Below are positions 8,476-18,891 of a stretch of DNA of 64,000 nucleotides, piece after piece. The stretch is from assembly GCF_002838765.1 (NCBI RefSeq), contig NZ_CP025120.1, forward strand, positions 2,418,001 to 2,482,000. The letters run 5' to 3'. The notes under the pieces are model-generated. The model had not been told where the DNA came from. It saw only the letters and a program-made list of their open reading frames with translations, and ran no database searches. Position numbers and translations under genes: made by a program. Source of the DNA: Kangiella profundi. GTDB taxonomy: Bacteria; Pseudomonadota; Gammaproteobacteria; Enterobacterales; Kangiellaceae. The stretch's first letter is position 1; every line of letters starts with the position of its first letter.

Positions 8476-10943
8476 ATAATCTTCAACAGCAAAGTGAAAC
8501 CTTTGAGCGCGAACTGGACGAGGCGATTCAGATTGCGACCAGCAGCATAGCACCGAGCTGGCCACTGGATAAGATGATTGCTGTAAATCCCTATTGGCCT
8601 CACCTTGAGCAAACCTTCAGCGAGACGTCGCATCACCTGGCGACCCTGGCAGGGTCTCCAATGGCCATGCCACTTTTTTACTACCAGCAGTTATGGGCTG
8701 AAGGTAAGATCAGTCGGTCACACTTGCAGCAGGCAGCTCAGGAGCTGGATACCGATCTAACGATTGAGCAATTGATTGATTCCCTGAATGGCGATGATCA
8801 ACTGCTCACTCCCGTGCCACTGTTATGCGATACATTGGACAGCCAACGCGATTTACAGCATAAACCCGCCTGGTGTGACGCCATCACCCATCAGGTAGCG
8901 CAATTTTGTGCAGCTTACTTCGATAAGGATCAATCCGACTGGAATCCAAGTGACCCAGCTCCGCTCTATGCCAGCTGGTGTCATACCTTAAGCGATGATC
9001 ACAGTATCAGTTTATTGATGCAGGCCAGCAGAATCCCTAGAGCCGCCAGACAACTCGAAGAAAATCCTCGCAAGCAAATTGAGATTGCCTTGCTCAAGCT
9101 AGATATTCCCAAACAAAACTGGGCGGATTATCTGCAGGCGGTCATGTACCGCATCAGTGGCTGGGCTGCCTGGTGTGCTTACCTGAAATGGCAGGCACAA
9201 TTACAGGGTAACGATGATGATAATCTGCTTCAATTACTGGCTATTCGCCTGACCTGGGAAATGCTGATCGATGATGGAGAGCGTGAAGAAGGCTCAATCT
9301 GGCATCTCTGGCAGACACAGTGGCAAGGCCATTTTGAAAACTATAATGCTCAACACACCACCACTAAGCTGGTATGGCAAAGAGCACAAGAAATCAGCTA
9401 TCAGCAGGAACTGGCCAAAACCCTCCAGCAGTACTCGGCTTCAAACAATCAACAATCACAAGCAGTGAAGATTCAAGCAGCTTTCTGCATTGATGTGCGT
9501 TCGGAAGTTTTCCGACGCCACCTGGAAAATCAGTCAGATGATATTGAGACGATTGGTTTTGCCGGTTTTTTTGGCCTTCCAGTCAGCTACCATCCGCTAG
9601 GTACCAATGCTGTTCGACCGCAACTTCCAGGTTTGCTGGCTCCACAGATGGTGGTCACAGACACCAGCGGCTCTGCTTCTGTGGATGAAGTTATCAGTCG
9701 TCAACGACAAACAACTCTGCGCAGTCTTTCGAGCTGGAAATCATTCCTTTCTTTACCAGGCTCAGCATTTAACATGGTTGAAAGCCTTGGTATCAGCTAT
9801 GTGAACACCCTGCTCAATCGTTCGAGAGCACGCAATACTCATCAGGCCAAACCGGCACTGGGTTTAAACCAACGCCAGGCGCAGCAACTTCGTCCGCGCT
9901 TACAGGCGGAGCTGTCGCAACGCATTGAGCTAGCCGAGGGCGTCCTCCGGGGTATGGGGTTAACGCAAAACATTGCACCGGTTGTTTTATTGGTTGGCCA
10001 CGGTAGCCAGACAGCCAATAATCCGCAGAAAGCAGGCTTGGACTGTGGCGCCTGTTGTGGCCAGACTGGCGAGGTCAATGCTCGAGCCTTAGCCGATATC
10101 CTCAATGATCCCGAGGTACGTAAAGGTTTGCATGATAAAGGGCTTAAGCTGCCCGAAGACACTCGGTTTGTTGCCGCTCTGCATAACACCACAACAGACC
10201 AGGTCAGCCTGTTTGACGCAGACAATCTCAGCGCAAAAGCACAGGAAGTTCTACCAACTCTTAAAGATGCCTTGAGCGAGGCTGGCAAAGCCTGTCGAGC
10301 CGAACGTGCTCCGGCGCTTGGACTTGGCAAGTTAACTCAAAAACCTGAAGCACTGCAAAAGGCGGTTATCAAACGTGCCAATGACTGGGCGCAAACTCGT
10401 CCCGAATGGGGGCTGGCCAACAATGCCTGCTTTATCGTGGGACGACGCTCTCTGACCCGAAACCTGGATTTCAAGGGGCGATCATTTCTGCACGAGTATG
10501 ATGCTTCGCAAGATACTGATGCCGGTCTGTTAACACAAATTATGACTGCTCCGATGGTCGTTATTAATTGGATCAATATGCAGTACTTTGCCTCGACCGT
10601 TGATAATCATCGCTATGGTAGCGGTAACAAAACACTACACAATGTGGTCGGCGGCCGCATCGGTGTATTCGAAGGCAATGGTGGCGATTTACGGATCGGC
10701 CTGGCCATGCAATCCGTTCATGATGGACAACAGTGGCGCCATGAGCCATTACGCACCACCGTAGTGATTGACGCACCACAGGAACACATTGAAAAGGTCA
10801 TCAATGAGCAGCCCCTTGTTGCCTCTCTAATCAACAATCAATGGATGCACCTGGCTCGATTTGAGAAAGGCCAACTTTATTTCTATAACCAAGGCAGCTG
10901 GCAAGCCCAGTCGTTTTCTGATGACGACCCGCAGGCTAAATGA
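8472..10943 (+). CDS. dabA: DabA (DUF2309), zinc carbonic-anhydrase-like subunit of the DAB complex
   Basis: An 823-residue DUF2309 protein. The beta-carbonic-anhydrase-like zinc site is intact: C339 and D341 in CIDVRSE, H510 in LLVGHGSQ and C525 in LDCGACCGQ. The spacing (15 residues between His and the last Cys) is the same as I recall for the Halothiobacillus DabA site. Together with DabB it is expected to hydrate CO2 to bicarbonate in one direction and so trap inorganic carbon in the cytoplasm. Non-autotrophs also use this to feed carboxylating enzymes. The ATG overlaps the dabB stop (ATGA), implying translational coupling. Confidence 0.95.
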   Translation: MNNLQQQSETFERELDEAIQIATSSIAPSWPLDKMIAVNPYWPHLEQTFSETSHHLATLAGSPMAMPLFYYQQLWAEGKISRSHLQQAAQELDTDLTIEQLIDSLNGDDQLLTPVPLLCDTLDSQRDLQHKPAWCDAITHQVAQFCAAYFDKDQSDWNPSDPAPLYASWCHTLSDDHSISLLMQASRIPRAARQLEENPRKQIEIALLKLDIPKQNWADYLQAVMYRISGWAAWCAYLKWQAQLQGNDDDNLLQLLAIRLTWEMLIDDGEREEGSIWHLWQTQWQGHFENYNAQHTTTKLVWQRAQEISYQQELAKTLQQYSASNNQQSQAVKIQAAFCIDVRSEVFRRHLENQSDDIETIGFAGFFGLPVSYHPLGTNAVRPQLPGLLAPQMVVTDTSGSASVDEVISRQRQTTLRSLSSWKSFLSLPGSAFNMVESLGISYVNTLLNRSRARNTHQAKPALGLNQRQAQQLRPRLQAELSQRIELAEGVLRGMGLTQNIAPVVLLVGHGSQTANNPQKAGLDCGACCGQTGEVNARALADILNDPEVRKGLHDKGLKLPEDTRFVAALHNTTTDQVSLFDADNLSAKAQEVLPTLKDALSEAGKACRAERAPALGLGKLTQKPEALQKAVIKRANDWAQTRPEWGLANNACFIVGRRSLTRNLDFKGRSFLHEYDASQDTDAGLLTQIMTAPMVVINWINMQYFASTVDNHRYGSGNKTLHNVVGGRIGVFEGNGGDLRIGLAMQSVHDGQQWRHEPLRTTVVIDAPQEHIEKVINEQPLVASLINNQWMHLARFEKGQLYFYNQGSWQAQSFSDDDPQAK

Positions 10944-11923
10944 AATCAGCTATGAAAACGCTACGACTTGATGCAAACAAGCCCAAAGATGTTCAGCTTG
11001 CAGGAGAACTCCTGCAGGCTGGCGAGCTTGTTGCCGTCCCAACTGAAACCGTTTATGGACTGGCTGCCGATGCATCCACCCCTGAAGCAGTAGCCAAAAT
11101 ATTCAAGGCCAAGGGACGTCCGACGGATCACCCATTAATCACTCACATTGGCAGCTTCGAGCAATTATCTCGATGGGCAGCAGATATTCCAGAGTGGGTC
11201 GAGAGTCTGACAAAAGTATTCTGGCCAGGCCCTTTGACTCTGATTTTTGAGCGTCACTCAAACGCACCTGATGTTATCACCGGCGGCCTGCCAACCATTG
11301 GCATAAGAATGCCGGCACACCCCGTGTTACTTGGACTGCTTAGAGATTTTAATCTCGCAATTGCGGCACCATCAGCAAACCCCTATCAAAAACTCAGCCC
11401 CACCAGCGCTGAACAGGTTCTCGCTGGTCTTGATGGCAAAATTGCTGCGGTTCTCGATGGTGGGAACTGTGCGGTAGGCACCGAGTCCACAATATTGAAA
11501 GTGGGTAAAGACAGAGCCCAGATATTACGTTCAGGGCCAATATCCGCTGCCTATCTCGCACCCTATTTGACAGTGCCTGTTGTGACTCCCAAAAAGCACC
11601 AACATGCAGTCTCTGGCAACAAGAAAAAGCACTACCAGCCCAGCGCCAGAATTAAGATCCTAAATCGTGAGCAGATCATTTCAAACCCACTGCCAGAATG
11701 TAAAACTGTTGGCGCGATCTTATATTCAAATTCGCTGGAAAGTTTCCGCGGTCACCACCTGATCCAAATGCCAAGTGACCACCAGTCCTACCGTCAGCGG
11801 TTCTTTTCGGCATTATTCGAAATGGACGGCAAGGGCTGCGACGAACTGTGGATTGAAGCACCACCTACCGACGCAGCCTGGCTGGATATCTGGGATCGGT
11901 TAACCCGCGCAGCACAGAAGTAA
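10940..11923 (+). CDS. L-threonylcarbamoyladenylate synthase, Sua5/YrdC type
   Basis: The enzyme makes threonylcarbamoyl-AMP from threonine, bicarbonate and ATP for t6A modification of tRNA. The YrdC domain (residues ~15-200) shows PTETVYGLAADA, KAKGRPTDHPLI and APSANPYQKLSPTSAEQV. A C-terminal Sua5 domain follows, making 327 residues, the long form rather than the ~190-residue TsaC. The start overlaps the dabA stop by 4 bp (an internal ATG at 10952 is an alternative). The coupling to a bicarbonate-accumulating operon is notable because bicarbonate is a substrate of this enzyme; whether that is functional is speculation. Confidence 0.9.
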   Translation: MKSAMKTLRLDANKPKDVQLAGELLQAGELVAVPTETVYGLAADASTPEAVAKIFKAKGRPTDHPLITHIGSFEQLSRWAADIPEWVESLTKVFWPGPLTLIFERHSNAPDVITGGLPTIGIRMPAHPVLLGLLRDFNLAIAAPSANPYQKLSPTSAEQVLAGLDGKIAAVLDGGNCAVGTESTILKVGKDRAQILRSGPISAAYLAPYLTVPVVTPKKHQHAVSGNKKKHYQPSARIKILNREQIISNPLPECKTVGAILYSNSLESFRGHHLIQMPSDHQSYRQRFFSALFEMDGKGCDELWIEAPPTDAAWLDIWDRLTRAAQK

Positions 11924-12028
11924 GCTGACTATTTGATTTTGTCAGTTATATTTAGAAACAAAATCCCGCTAAACAAAATATGCTATTGGTATATTATGCT
12001 CTAACAAAATCAATAAGTTCTGCTGACA

Positions 12029-12568
12029 ATGAAGTTTAACCTATTCAGAATACTCGTCTTACTAATGTCCTTGGCAGCTTGCACTCTTGTAGCCAAGGAG
12101 CACTATCCACAGGATGAAAAAGCCAATCAACTGACCGAAGCAGTAAATCGGTTATGGACTGGATTATCCCACGAAGCCGACAGTGGTCCCGACATAAAAG
12201 TATTAAATGATTTATTTCATGACAATGCTGTCATTACAGGGATAAGACAAGAGTCAAACCAAAGTGAATTGTCACAACTCACAAAGTCAGACTTTCTGAC
12301 TCGAATCGATAAAGTTAATCCTTACTCGTTTACCGAGATAGAACTTGACCGCATAACCTACCTCTATGACAACTGGGCTTCTGTTCAAAGCATTGCGTTA
12401 TCCGAAAGAACTCAGGATGGTAAAACTGATACTTTCAAGGGCATTAACTCGATTCAGCTGGCTTACGATGGTAAACACTGGAAAATTATTTCATTGTTCT
12501 ATGCTTTGGAAAGCCAGTCACCCATGAAGCTTGAAGCTTTAGAGCACACTACTAACGCTCCTCAGTAG
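12029..12568 (+). CDS. Putative lipoprotein with NTF2/SnoaL-like fold
   Basis: A 179-residue protein with an N-terminal signal ending in the lipobox LMSLAAC (Cys18). The mature part starts with a helix, followed by DLFHDNAVITGIR and a C-terminal set of short beta-strand-like stretches (NWASVQSIALSER, INSIQLAYDGKHWKIISLFYA). That pattern resembles SnoaL-like or DUF4440-type NTF2 folds that carry a calculation of 'nuclear transport factor 2-like' in annotations. No catalytic motif is evident and the role is unknown. It stands alone, over 250 bp from gmk. Confidence 0.6.
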   Translation: MKFNLFRILVLLMSLAACTLVAKEHYPQDEKANQLTEAVNRLWTGLSHEADSGPDIKVLNDLFHDNAVITGIRQESNQSELSQLTKSDFLTRIDKVNPYSFTEIELDRITYLYDNWASVQSIALSERTQDGKTDTFKGINSIQLAYDGKHWKIISLFYALESQSPMKLEALEHTTNAPQ

Positions 12569-12817
12569 GTGCTAACTCGACTATTCCTCAAACTATGGGT
12601 TGTCCTTTAGTTTAAATTTGTACCTTAGCTTGCCTCAACAGAGGTCCGAAGCAATTAGAGGAATAATTGCCTACTTTCTATACCGCGCAAGCTTTGTCTT
12701 GTGTTATGATCGCGCCTTTGTGTTTTCCGTTTGACCCTCCAAGCCCTATTATCCCTGCAGGCCTTGTGCTATAAAGGTTTGGCTTGGTTGAACTTTATTC
12801 TCTGGATTTGGATATAG

Positions 12818-13480
<663 letters not shown>

Positions 13481-13625
13481 ACGGTTTTTTACGGTAAACT
13501 TATTCCATACGCATTAATACAGTCTTTTTTACGCTTTATTCACTGGTTTTTTGCTAAAAGCCGACTTAAAGCACTGAATTAACCCCCTGGCGAATTAGCC
13601 ACATTTTGAGTGTAAGAGGTAAATT

Positions 13626-13874
13626 ATGGCACGTGTAACGGTACAAGATGCTGTTGAGAAAGTTGGTAATCGTTTTGATTTGATTATGTTAGCGGCAAAA
13701 CGCGCTCGTCAGATCGCAACTGGTGGCCACGATCCAAAAGTGGATTGGGATAACGACAAACCAACGGTTGTTGCTTTACGTGAAATTGAAGAAAGCTTAA
13801 CAACTCGTGAAACGGTTGAAGCAGACGAGCGCGCAGCAAAGCGCGAGCGTGAACAAAGACCAGTTCTGTTTTAA
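13626..13874 (+). CDS. rpoZ: RNA polymerase omega subunit
   Basis: An 82-residue omega subunit, which stabilises beta' in RNA polymerase and forms part of a ppGpp site. The sequence [19 protein letters not shown], the block [13 protein letters not shown] and VVALREIEE are typical. It is slightly shorter than the E. coli protein (91). AGAGG precedes the ATG. The spoT start follows 28 bp later. Confidence 0.97.
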   Translation: MARVTVQDAVEKVGNRFDLIMLAAKRARQIATGGHDPKVDWDNDKPTVVALREIEESLTTRETVEADERAAKREREQRPVLF

Positions 13875-13902
13875 TAAGCACGAAAATTAAGGTTTATTAT
13901 TG

Positions 13903-16020
13903 ATGTCCGATATGTCGCATTTCGAAAGTTTACGGGATGTGCTCGGCGGCTACCTTGAACAAAACCAGGTTGCCGATATTGAGCGCGCTTATAAGCTAGC
14001 GGAGCGTGCACATGACGGACAAATGCGCTCCAGCGGTGACCCCTACATTACACATCCTGTCGCCGCTGCGCATATCCTCGCTGAGCTACACCTTGATCAT
14101 CAAACCATCATGGCTGCCTTGATGCATGATGTGATAGAGGACTGCGATGTGACAAAGCAGGATCTGACTACTGAGTTTGGTGAAACGGTTGCAGATCTGG
14201 TGGAAGGTGTCAGTAAACTGACTCAGATTGATTTCCAATCTAAAGAACAGGCTCAGGCGGAAAACTTCCGTAAAATGATGATGGCCATGACGCAGGATAT
14301 TCGCGTTATTCTCATCAAACTGGCCGACCGCCTGCACAATATGCAAACGCTTGGCGCACTGCGCCCTGATAAACGCCGTCGCATTGCACGGGAAACACTT
14401 GAGATTTATGCACCGATTGCCAATCGCCTCGGTATCTATCGACTCAAGGAACAACTGGAGCTTTTGGGCTTCGCCAATATGTATCCCTTGCGTTATCGAA
14501 TCCTGCAGCACTCGGTCAGAAAAGTACGCGGTCACCGCAAAGAAATCGTTGAGCGAATTACTGATCAGTTACGAACGCGACTGAAAGATGCCCGCATTAC
14601 CAGCAAGGTCATTGGTCGCGAAAAAAGCGTTTACAGTATTTATAAAAAGATGCGCGACAAGGTGGGGACATTTAACGAGGTGATGGACATTTACGCCTTC
14701 CGCGTCATCACCGATTCCGAAGACTCCTGTTACCGCATCCTTGGTCAAATTCACAACCTGTTCAAACCCATACCCGGTCGTTTCAAAGATTACATCGCAA
14801 TCCCCAAAGCCAACGGCTATCAATCACTGCACACCGTCCTTCGCAACAAGACCGGTATGCATATTGAAGTGCAGATCCGCACCGAGCTGATGAATCAGAT
14901 GGCGGAGCATGGCGTTGCAGCGCACTGGTTATATAAAACAGGTAGTGCTCATCCAGCCGAAACTAAAGCACGCGAGTGGCTACAAAGCCTGATTGAACTA
15001 CAGCAAAACGCAGGCGATTCGATTGAGTTCGTAGAGAACGTCAAGATTGACCTCTATCCTGATGAAGTCTATGTCTTCACACCAAAGGGTAAGATTATTG
15101 AACTACCCAAAGGCGCAACCCCGGTTGATTTCGCTTATGCCATTCACACCGATGTTGGTAACAGCTGTATCGCATGTAAAATCGATAAGCAGTTTTCACC
15201 ACTAAGTACGCCATTGAGCAATGGTAAAACCGTTGAGATTATCACTGCTCCGGGAGCCAAACCCAACCCGGCCTGGCTTAGCTATGTGGTAACTGGTAAA
15301 GCCCGTTCCAATATCCGTAATTTTGTTAAAAACATTCGTCAGGATGAAGCGGTCCACCTTGGTCGGCGTTTACTTGAGCAGGTCCTCAAAAGTCCGCTTG
15401 AAGATTTTCCGCCTGAGCAACTGGAGTCAGTAGCCAAGATTACACATCACGATAGCGTTGATGAAATGCTGGCTGGCATTGGGCTCGGCAAAATCGCCAG
15501 CGTTCTGGTCGCGCATCGTTTAACCAGCGATCAGCAGGAGAGCGATGATACGGTTGTCGAAATGCCACAAAAGGATCAGGCTCCATTAGCCATTAAAGGC
15601 ACTGAAGGCCTTGTGGTCAAATATGCACGTTGCTGTCGTCCTATACCTGGCGATCCGATTCTGGCTTATGTTAGCGCAGGTAAAGGATTCACCATTCATC
15701 GTGAAACTTGTCCCAATGTGCAACGTGCGCACAAGCACAATGACCGCTATGTACCTGTGCAATGGTCAGATGATGTGCAGGGTGACTTTATAGCCGAGCT
15801 TCGAATCGAAGTATTCAATCAACGCGGTGTACTGGCACAAATTACTAATATTATTTCTAACCAGGAAGCCAATATAGTTAACGTCGATATTAATGAACTG
15901 GATGGTTCTACCAATATTCTTACCTTCCAGATGGGCGTTCGCAATCGTGTCCATCTGGCAAATATCATCAAAAAATTAAGGGTCATTCCTTTCGTCAACA
16001 AAGTTCATCGTCACCCTTAA
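13903..16020 (+). CDS. spoT: Bifunctional (p)ppGpp synthetase/hydrolase SpoT
   Basis: A 705-residue RSH protein. The N-terminal HD hydrolase domain has HDVIED at residues 75-80 and [11 protein letters not shown], so hydrolysis of (p)ppGpp should be active. The synthetase domain has [13 protein letters not shown] and the [12 protein letters not shown] loop. TGS ([28 protein letters not shown]) and a C-terminal ACT domain (residues ~630-705) follow for regulation. The ATG at 13903 directly follows an in-frame TTG. Order with gmk, rpoZ and trmH is the classic gammaproteobacterial arrangement, and SpoT identity (rather than RelA) follows from both this context and the intact HD motif. Confidence 0.96.
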   Translation: MSDMSHFESLRDVLGGYLEQNQVADIERAYKLAERAHDGQMRSSGDPYITHPVAAAHILAELHLDHQTIMAALMHDVIEDCDVTKQDLTTEFGETVADLVEGVSKLTQIDFQSKEQAQAENFRKMMMAMTQDIRVILIKLADRLHNMQTLGALRPDKRRRIARETLEIYAPIANRLGIYRLKEQLELLGFANMYPLRYRILQHSVRKVRGHRKEIVERITDQLRTRLKDARITSKVIGREKSVYSIYKKMRDKVGTFNEVMDIYAFRVITDSEDSCYRILGQIHNLFKPIPGRFKDYIAIPKANGYQSLHTVLRNKTGMHIEVQIRTELMNQMAEHGVAAHWLYKTGSAHPAETKAREWLQSLIELQQNAGDSIEFVENVKIDLYPDEVYVFTPKGKIIELPKGATPVDFAYAIHTDVGNSCIACKIDKQFSPLSTPLSNGKTVEIITAPGAKPNPAWLSYVVTGKARSNIRNFVKNIRQDEAVHLGRRLLEQVLKSPLEDFPPEQLESVAKITHHDSVDEMLAGIGLGKIASVLVAHRLTSDQQESDDTVVEMPQKDQAPLAIKGTEGLVVKYARCCRPIPGDPILAYVSAGKGFTIHRETCPNVQRAHKHNDRYVPVQWSDDVQGDFIAELRIEVFNQRGVLAQITNIISNQEANIVNVDINELDGSTNILTFQMGVRNRVHLANIIKKLRVIPFVNKVHRHP

Positions 16021-16055
16021 TTAGAACTTTATATAACCTCTTTAAGGAAACTGCT

Positions 16056-16442
16056 GTGAGCAAAACCATTATTCAAACTGATAAAGCACCAGCTGCCATT
16101 GGCACTTATTCACAGGCTGTAAAGGCGGGTAATACCGTTTATCTTTCAGGCCAGATCCCATTGATTCCAGAAACCATGGAATTAGTTGAATCATTCGAAG
16201 ATCAGGTTCATCAGGTTTTCAAAAATTTGAGCGCGGTCTGTGAAGCAGCGGGCGCCACTTTGAATCATATTTCTAAACTGAATATCTTCATGATCGATCT
16301 GGGTCATTTTGCAACCGTTAACGAGATCATGGCGCAGTATTTCGAACAGCCTTATCCAGCTCGCGCAGCAATCGGCGTTAAAGAATTGCCGAAAAGTGCG
16401 CAAATTGAAATGGATGCTATTGTAAGTTTAGATGAGGACTAA
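16056..16442 (+). CDS. ridA: RidA family enamine/imine deaminase
   Basis: A 128-residue RidA (YjgF) protein, which hydrolyses reactive 2-aminoacrylate and related imines from PLP enzymes such as threonine dehydratase. The opening [32 protein letters not shown], with the conserved tyrosine, and the block [23 protein letters not shown], with the substrate-binding arginine, are family hallmarks. The start codon is GTG with AAGGA upstream. It lies 35 bp after spoT and 3 bp before trmH, so it belongs to the same operon. Confidence 0.95.
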   Translation: MSKTIIQTDKAPAAIGTYSQAVKAGNTVYLSGQIPLIPETMELVESFEDQVHQVFKNLSAVCEAAGATLNHISKLNIFMIDLGHFATVNEIMAQYFEQPYPARAAIGVKELPKSAQIEMDAIVSLDED

Positions 16443-16445
16443 AGT

Positions 16446-17141
16446 GTGCAACCGCGTAGTCCTGAGCGTTTACAGAAAATTTTAACCCTACTGTCTAACC
16501 GTCAGCCGGATCTGACGGTTTTTATGGATGAGGTTCATAAACCTCATAACCTGGCAGCCATTGTACGCACCGCTGATGCTGTTGGCATTGGACATGTCCA
16601 TGCTGTATTCCCCGAGGGCGTGCGTTACTCCGGCCACCACACTTCCAGTGGCAGTAAACGTTGGGTTACTACTCATAAGCATGACACCCTCAAGTCTGGT
16701 ATTGCAGAAATGAAAGCGCAGGGCATGCAAGTTCTGGCAGCACATCTCTCAGACAAGGCGGTTGATTTTCGTTCTATCGACTACACCAAACCCACCTGTA
16801 TTCTAGTTGGCTCCGAGCTTGTCGGTGTTTCTGATGAGGCAGCCGAACTTGCAGATGAGCACGTGATTATTCCGATGGTCGGCATGGTTCAGTCACTCAA
16901 TGTTTCGGTAGCAACTGCACTGATTCTTTACGAAGCACAACGCCAACGTTCCAATGCCGACATGTATGGCGAATGCAAAATACCTCAGGCAGAAGTCGAT
17001 GAAATCTGCTTCAAAGCCTTGCACCCGACCATTACCAAGTTTTGCGACAAGCACCAAATTCGTTATCCGAAAATGGATGAGTTTGGTGACATTGATGATC
17101 CGGAATGGAATAAGTTGCGTAAGCAAATTAAGTCCACTTAG
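16446..17141 (+). CDS. trmH: tRNA (guanosine(18)-2'-O)-methyltransferase
   Basis: A SPOUT-family methyltransferase making Gm18 in tRNA. The knot signatures NLAAIVRTADAVGIGHVHAV, ILVGSELVGVSDEAAELAD and IPMVGMVQSLNVSVATALILYEAQRQR are present. The 231-residue length matches TrmH (E. coli 229). The start is GTG, immediately after ridA. In E. coli trmH sits next to spoT and recG; here recG is about 3.5 kb further on, after five inserted genes. Confidence 0.95.
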   Translation: MQPRSPERLQKILTLLSNRQPDLTVFMDEVHKPHNLAAIVRTADAVGIGHVHAVFPEGVRYSGHHTSSGSKRWVTTHKHDTLKSGIAEMKAQGMQVLAAHLSDKAVDFRSIDYTKPTCILVGSELVGVSDEAAELADEHVIIPMVGMVQSLNVSVATALILYEAQRQRSNADMYGECKIPQAEVDEICFKALHPTITKFCDKHQIRYPKMDEFGDIDDPEWNKLRKQIKST

Positions 17142-17168
17142 TCAGCATTTATCAGGAAGGAAATATTG

Positions 17169-17564
17169 GTGAACTTATTAAGGAAATTAGCGCTCATCGC
17201 AATTACTCTTGTAAGCTCTTCATGCGCTACAAAGCAACAGGATCTTCACGAGCCATTGTCGTTAGAGTTCGATAACTCATTGAACCAATGTATTACCATA
17301 ACCGGTCATACCTTGTTCAAAAGCAAGACTCCCTATCCTTTTAGCTGGCTGGAAATTCAATACAATCTACAGCAGAGCGTTGCTCACTGTGGTTGCAAAT
17401 TTGCACAGGCTCATATTCGCATAGCCAGACAAGATAATGAGTTATCATCGGCGGCAGCTAATTTCCAGGACAACAATACCTTTATTGTTCCGGTCAGAAC
17501 ACAGGCCGTCATGATGGGCGAATCCCCCATAAAAATATCTCTGACCTGCCCACAACCTGAATAA
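17169..17564 (+). CDS. Small exported protein, possible lipoprotein, unknown function
   Basis: A ~131-residue protein with a basic start (VNLLRKLAL), a hydrophobic core and VSSSCATK, which could be an atypical lipobox. The mature part has three further cysteines (NQCITITG, HCGCKF) and beta-like strands. I do not recognise a family. A strong AGGAAGG lies 8 bp before the GTG at 17169; a TTG three bases upstream is an alternative start. It follows trmH by 27 bp and may be the last gene of that operon. Confidence 0.6.
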   Translation: MNLLRKLALIAITLVSSSCATKQQDLHEPLSLEFDNSLNQCITITGHTLFKSKTPYPFSWLEIQYNLQQSVAHCGCKFAQAHIRIARQDNELSSAAANFQDNNTFIVPVRTQAVMMGESPIKISLTCPQPE

Positions 17565-17667
17565 AGGAATCGATCAACAGCTTGTTACTTTTTAGTACTA
17601 TTGCCTGAAACCTTATTGTTATATATTGTCATGACAATTCTAAAATCATATTTCTAAGGGATTAGTC

Positions 17668-18891
17668 ATGACAACTGCTTTGCTACCCACTTCCAGTGAA
17701 AAGCGATTTCACTCGCTTGATTTAATTCGCGGTATTGCCGTTCTTGGTATTCTGATCATGAATATCTACGGCTTTTCCAATATTTTTGCTTACTACATGA
17801 ATCCCCATGCACTAGGCGAGGCTACTGCTTCGGATCTCTGGGTTTGGTCTTTTACGCATATCTTTGCTGATCAGAAGTTCTATACCATCTTCTCCATGCT
17901 GTTTGGCGCCGGTATTTTGCTGATGGCGGACAGAGCCAGGGAGAAAGGCGTTTCTGCCGCCAGGTATCATTATTTCCGAATGTTCTGGCTCATTGTTTTT
18001 GGTTTGATTCATGCACTTCTGATCTGGCTTGGCGATATTTTATTTATCTATGCCTGCATGGGTCTTTGGGTTTTCCTTTTTACCGATACCAGCGCTAAAA
18101 CCAAGCTGATTACCGGTATCGTTCTAATTGCTCTGTATTCCCTCTATATGGCAATGGTCTCTTTTCATCTTGATAAGATCCCAGCGGAAGATCTCGAGTT
18201 TATGTTCTCGATGTTCTATCCCGATCAGACAACCATTGATGAAGAGACCCTGCCTTACATTACTTCTTATGCAGCTCAAGTGAGTGACCGAATTGATTTC
18301 TTTCTGGAGAATGTTTTATCCATGGGGTTAACCTTTGGTATTTTTAGAATAGGCGGCTCCATGCTATTGGGTATGGCGCTTTACCAATACGGGGTTCTAA
18401 CAGCTGCACGCTCGCGTTCTTTTTATATCACGCTGGCTATCATCTGCCTGTTGATTGGCTTCAGTTTAACCGCCTGGGATATGAAGCAGCTGTTTACTCA
18501 CGGTTTCAGCTTTGAGTCGTTAATGTTTTCTTATATGACACTGACCAATATCGCAGCCGTCTTTATTGCGATTGGCTATATCGCCTTATTTGCTTTATGG
18601 ATCAAATCCTCGGCAGCAATCAAATTACGAAATGCGCTGGAAGCTGTTGGACGAATGGCCTTCACCAATTACCTAATGCAAAGCATTATTTGCACCACCA
18701 TCTTCTATAGCTTCGGCCTAGGTTTATTTACCGAGCTTTCCCGCTTGCAGTTAATGGGCATTGTTGCGATAGTGTTTTTAGTACAACTTTTCTGGTCATC
18801 ATGGTGGCTTAACCGCTTCCACTACGGCCCACTCGAATGGCTATGGCGCTCACTCACTTATGGCAAATTCCAAGCTTTTAGAAAACACTGA
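17668..18891 (+). CDS. DUF418 family inner-membrane protein (YeiB-like)
   Basis: A 407-residue polytopic membrane protein with about ten hydrophobic segments. The N-terminal RFHSLDLIRGIAVLGILIMNI is the characteristic acyltransferase-3-like opening of DUF418/YeiB proteins, and the C-terminal ALEAVGRMAFTNYLMQSIICT plus FHYGPLEWLWRSLTYGK is the DUF418 domain. The family is related to membrane acyltransferases but its substrate is unknown. Its last 32 bases overlap the next gene. Confidence 0.88.
   Translation: MTTALLPTSSEKRFHSLDLIRGIAVLGILIMNIYGFSNIFAYYMNPHALGEATASDLWVWSFTHIFADQKFYTIFSMLFGAGILLMADRAREKGVSAARYHYFRMFWLIVFGLIHALLIWLGDILFIYACMGLWVFLFTDTSAKTKLITGIVLIALYSLYMAMVSFHLDKIPAEDLEFMFSMFYPDQTTIDEETLPYITSYAAQVSDRIDFFLENVLSMGLTFGIFRIGGSMLLGMALYQYGVLTAARSRSFYITLAIICLLIGFSLTAWDMKQLFTHGFSFESLMFSYMTLTNIAAVFIAIGYIALFALWIKSSAAIKLRNALEAVGRMAFTNYLMQSIICTTIFYSFGLGLFTELSRLQLMGIVAIVFLVQLFWSSWWLNRFHYGPLEWLWRSLTYGKFQAFRKH

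Noticed and set aside
9842..10330. 162-codon antisense frame, serine/arginine-rich
   Set aside because: It is opposite the zinc-site region of dabA; composition is typical of a shadow.
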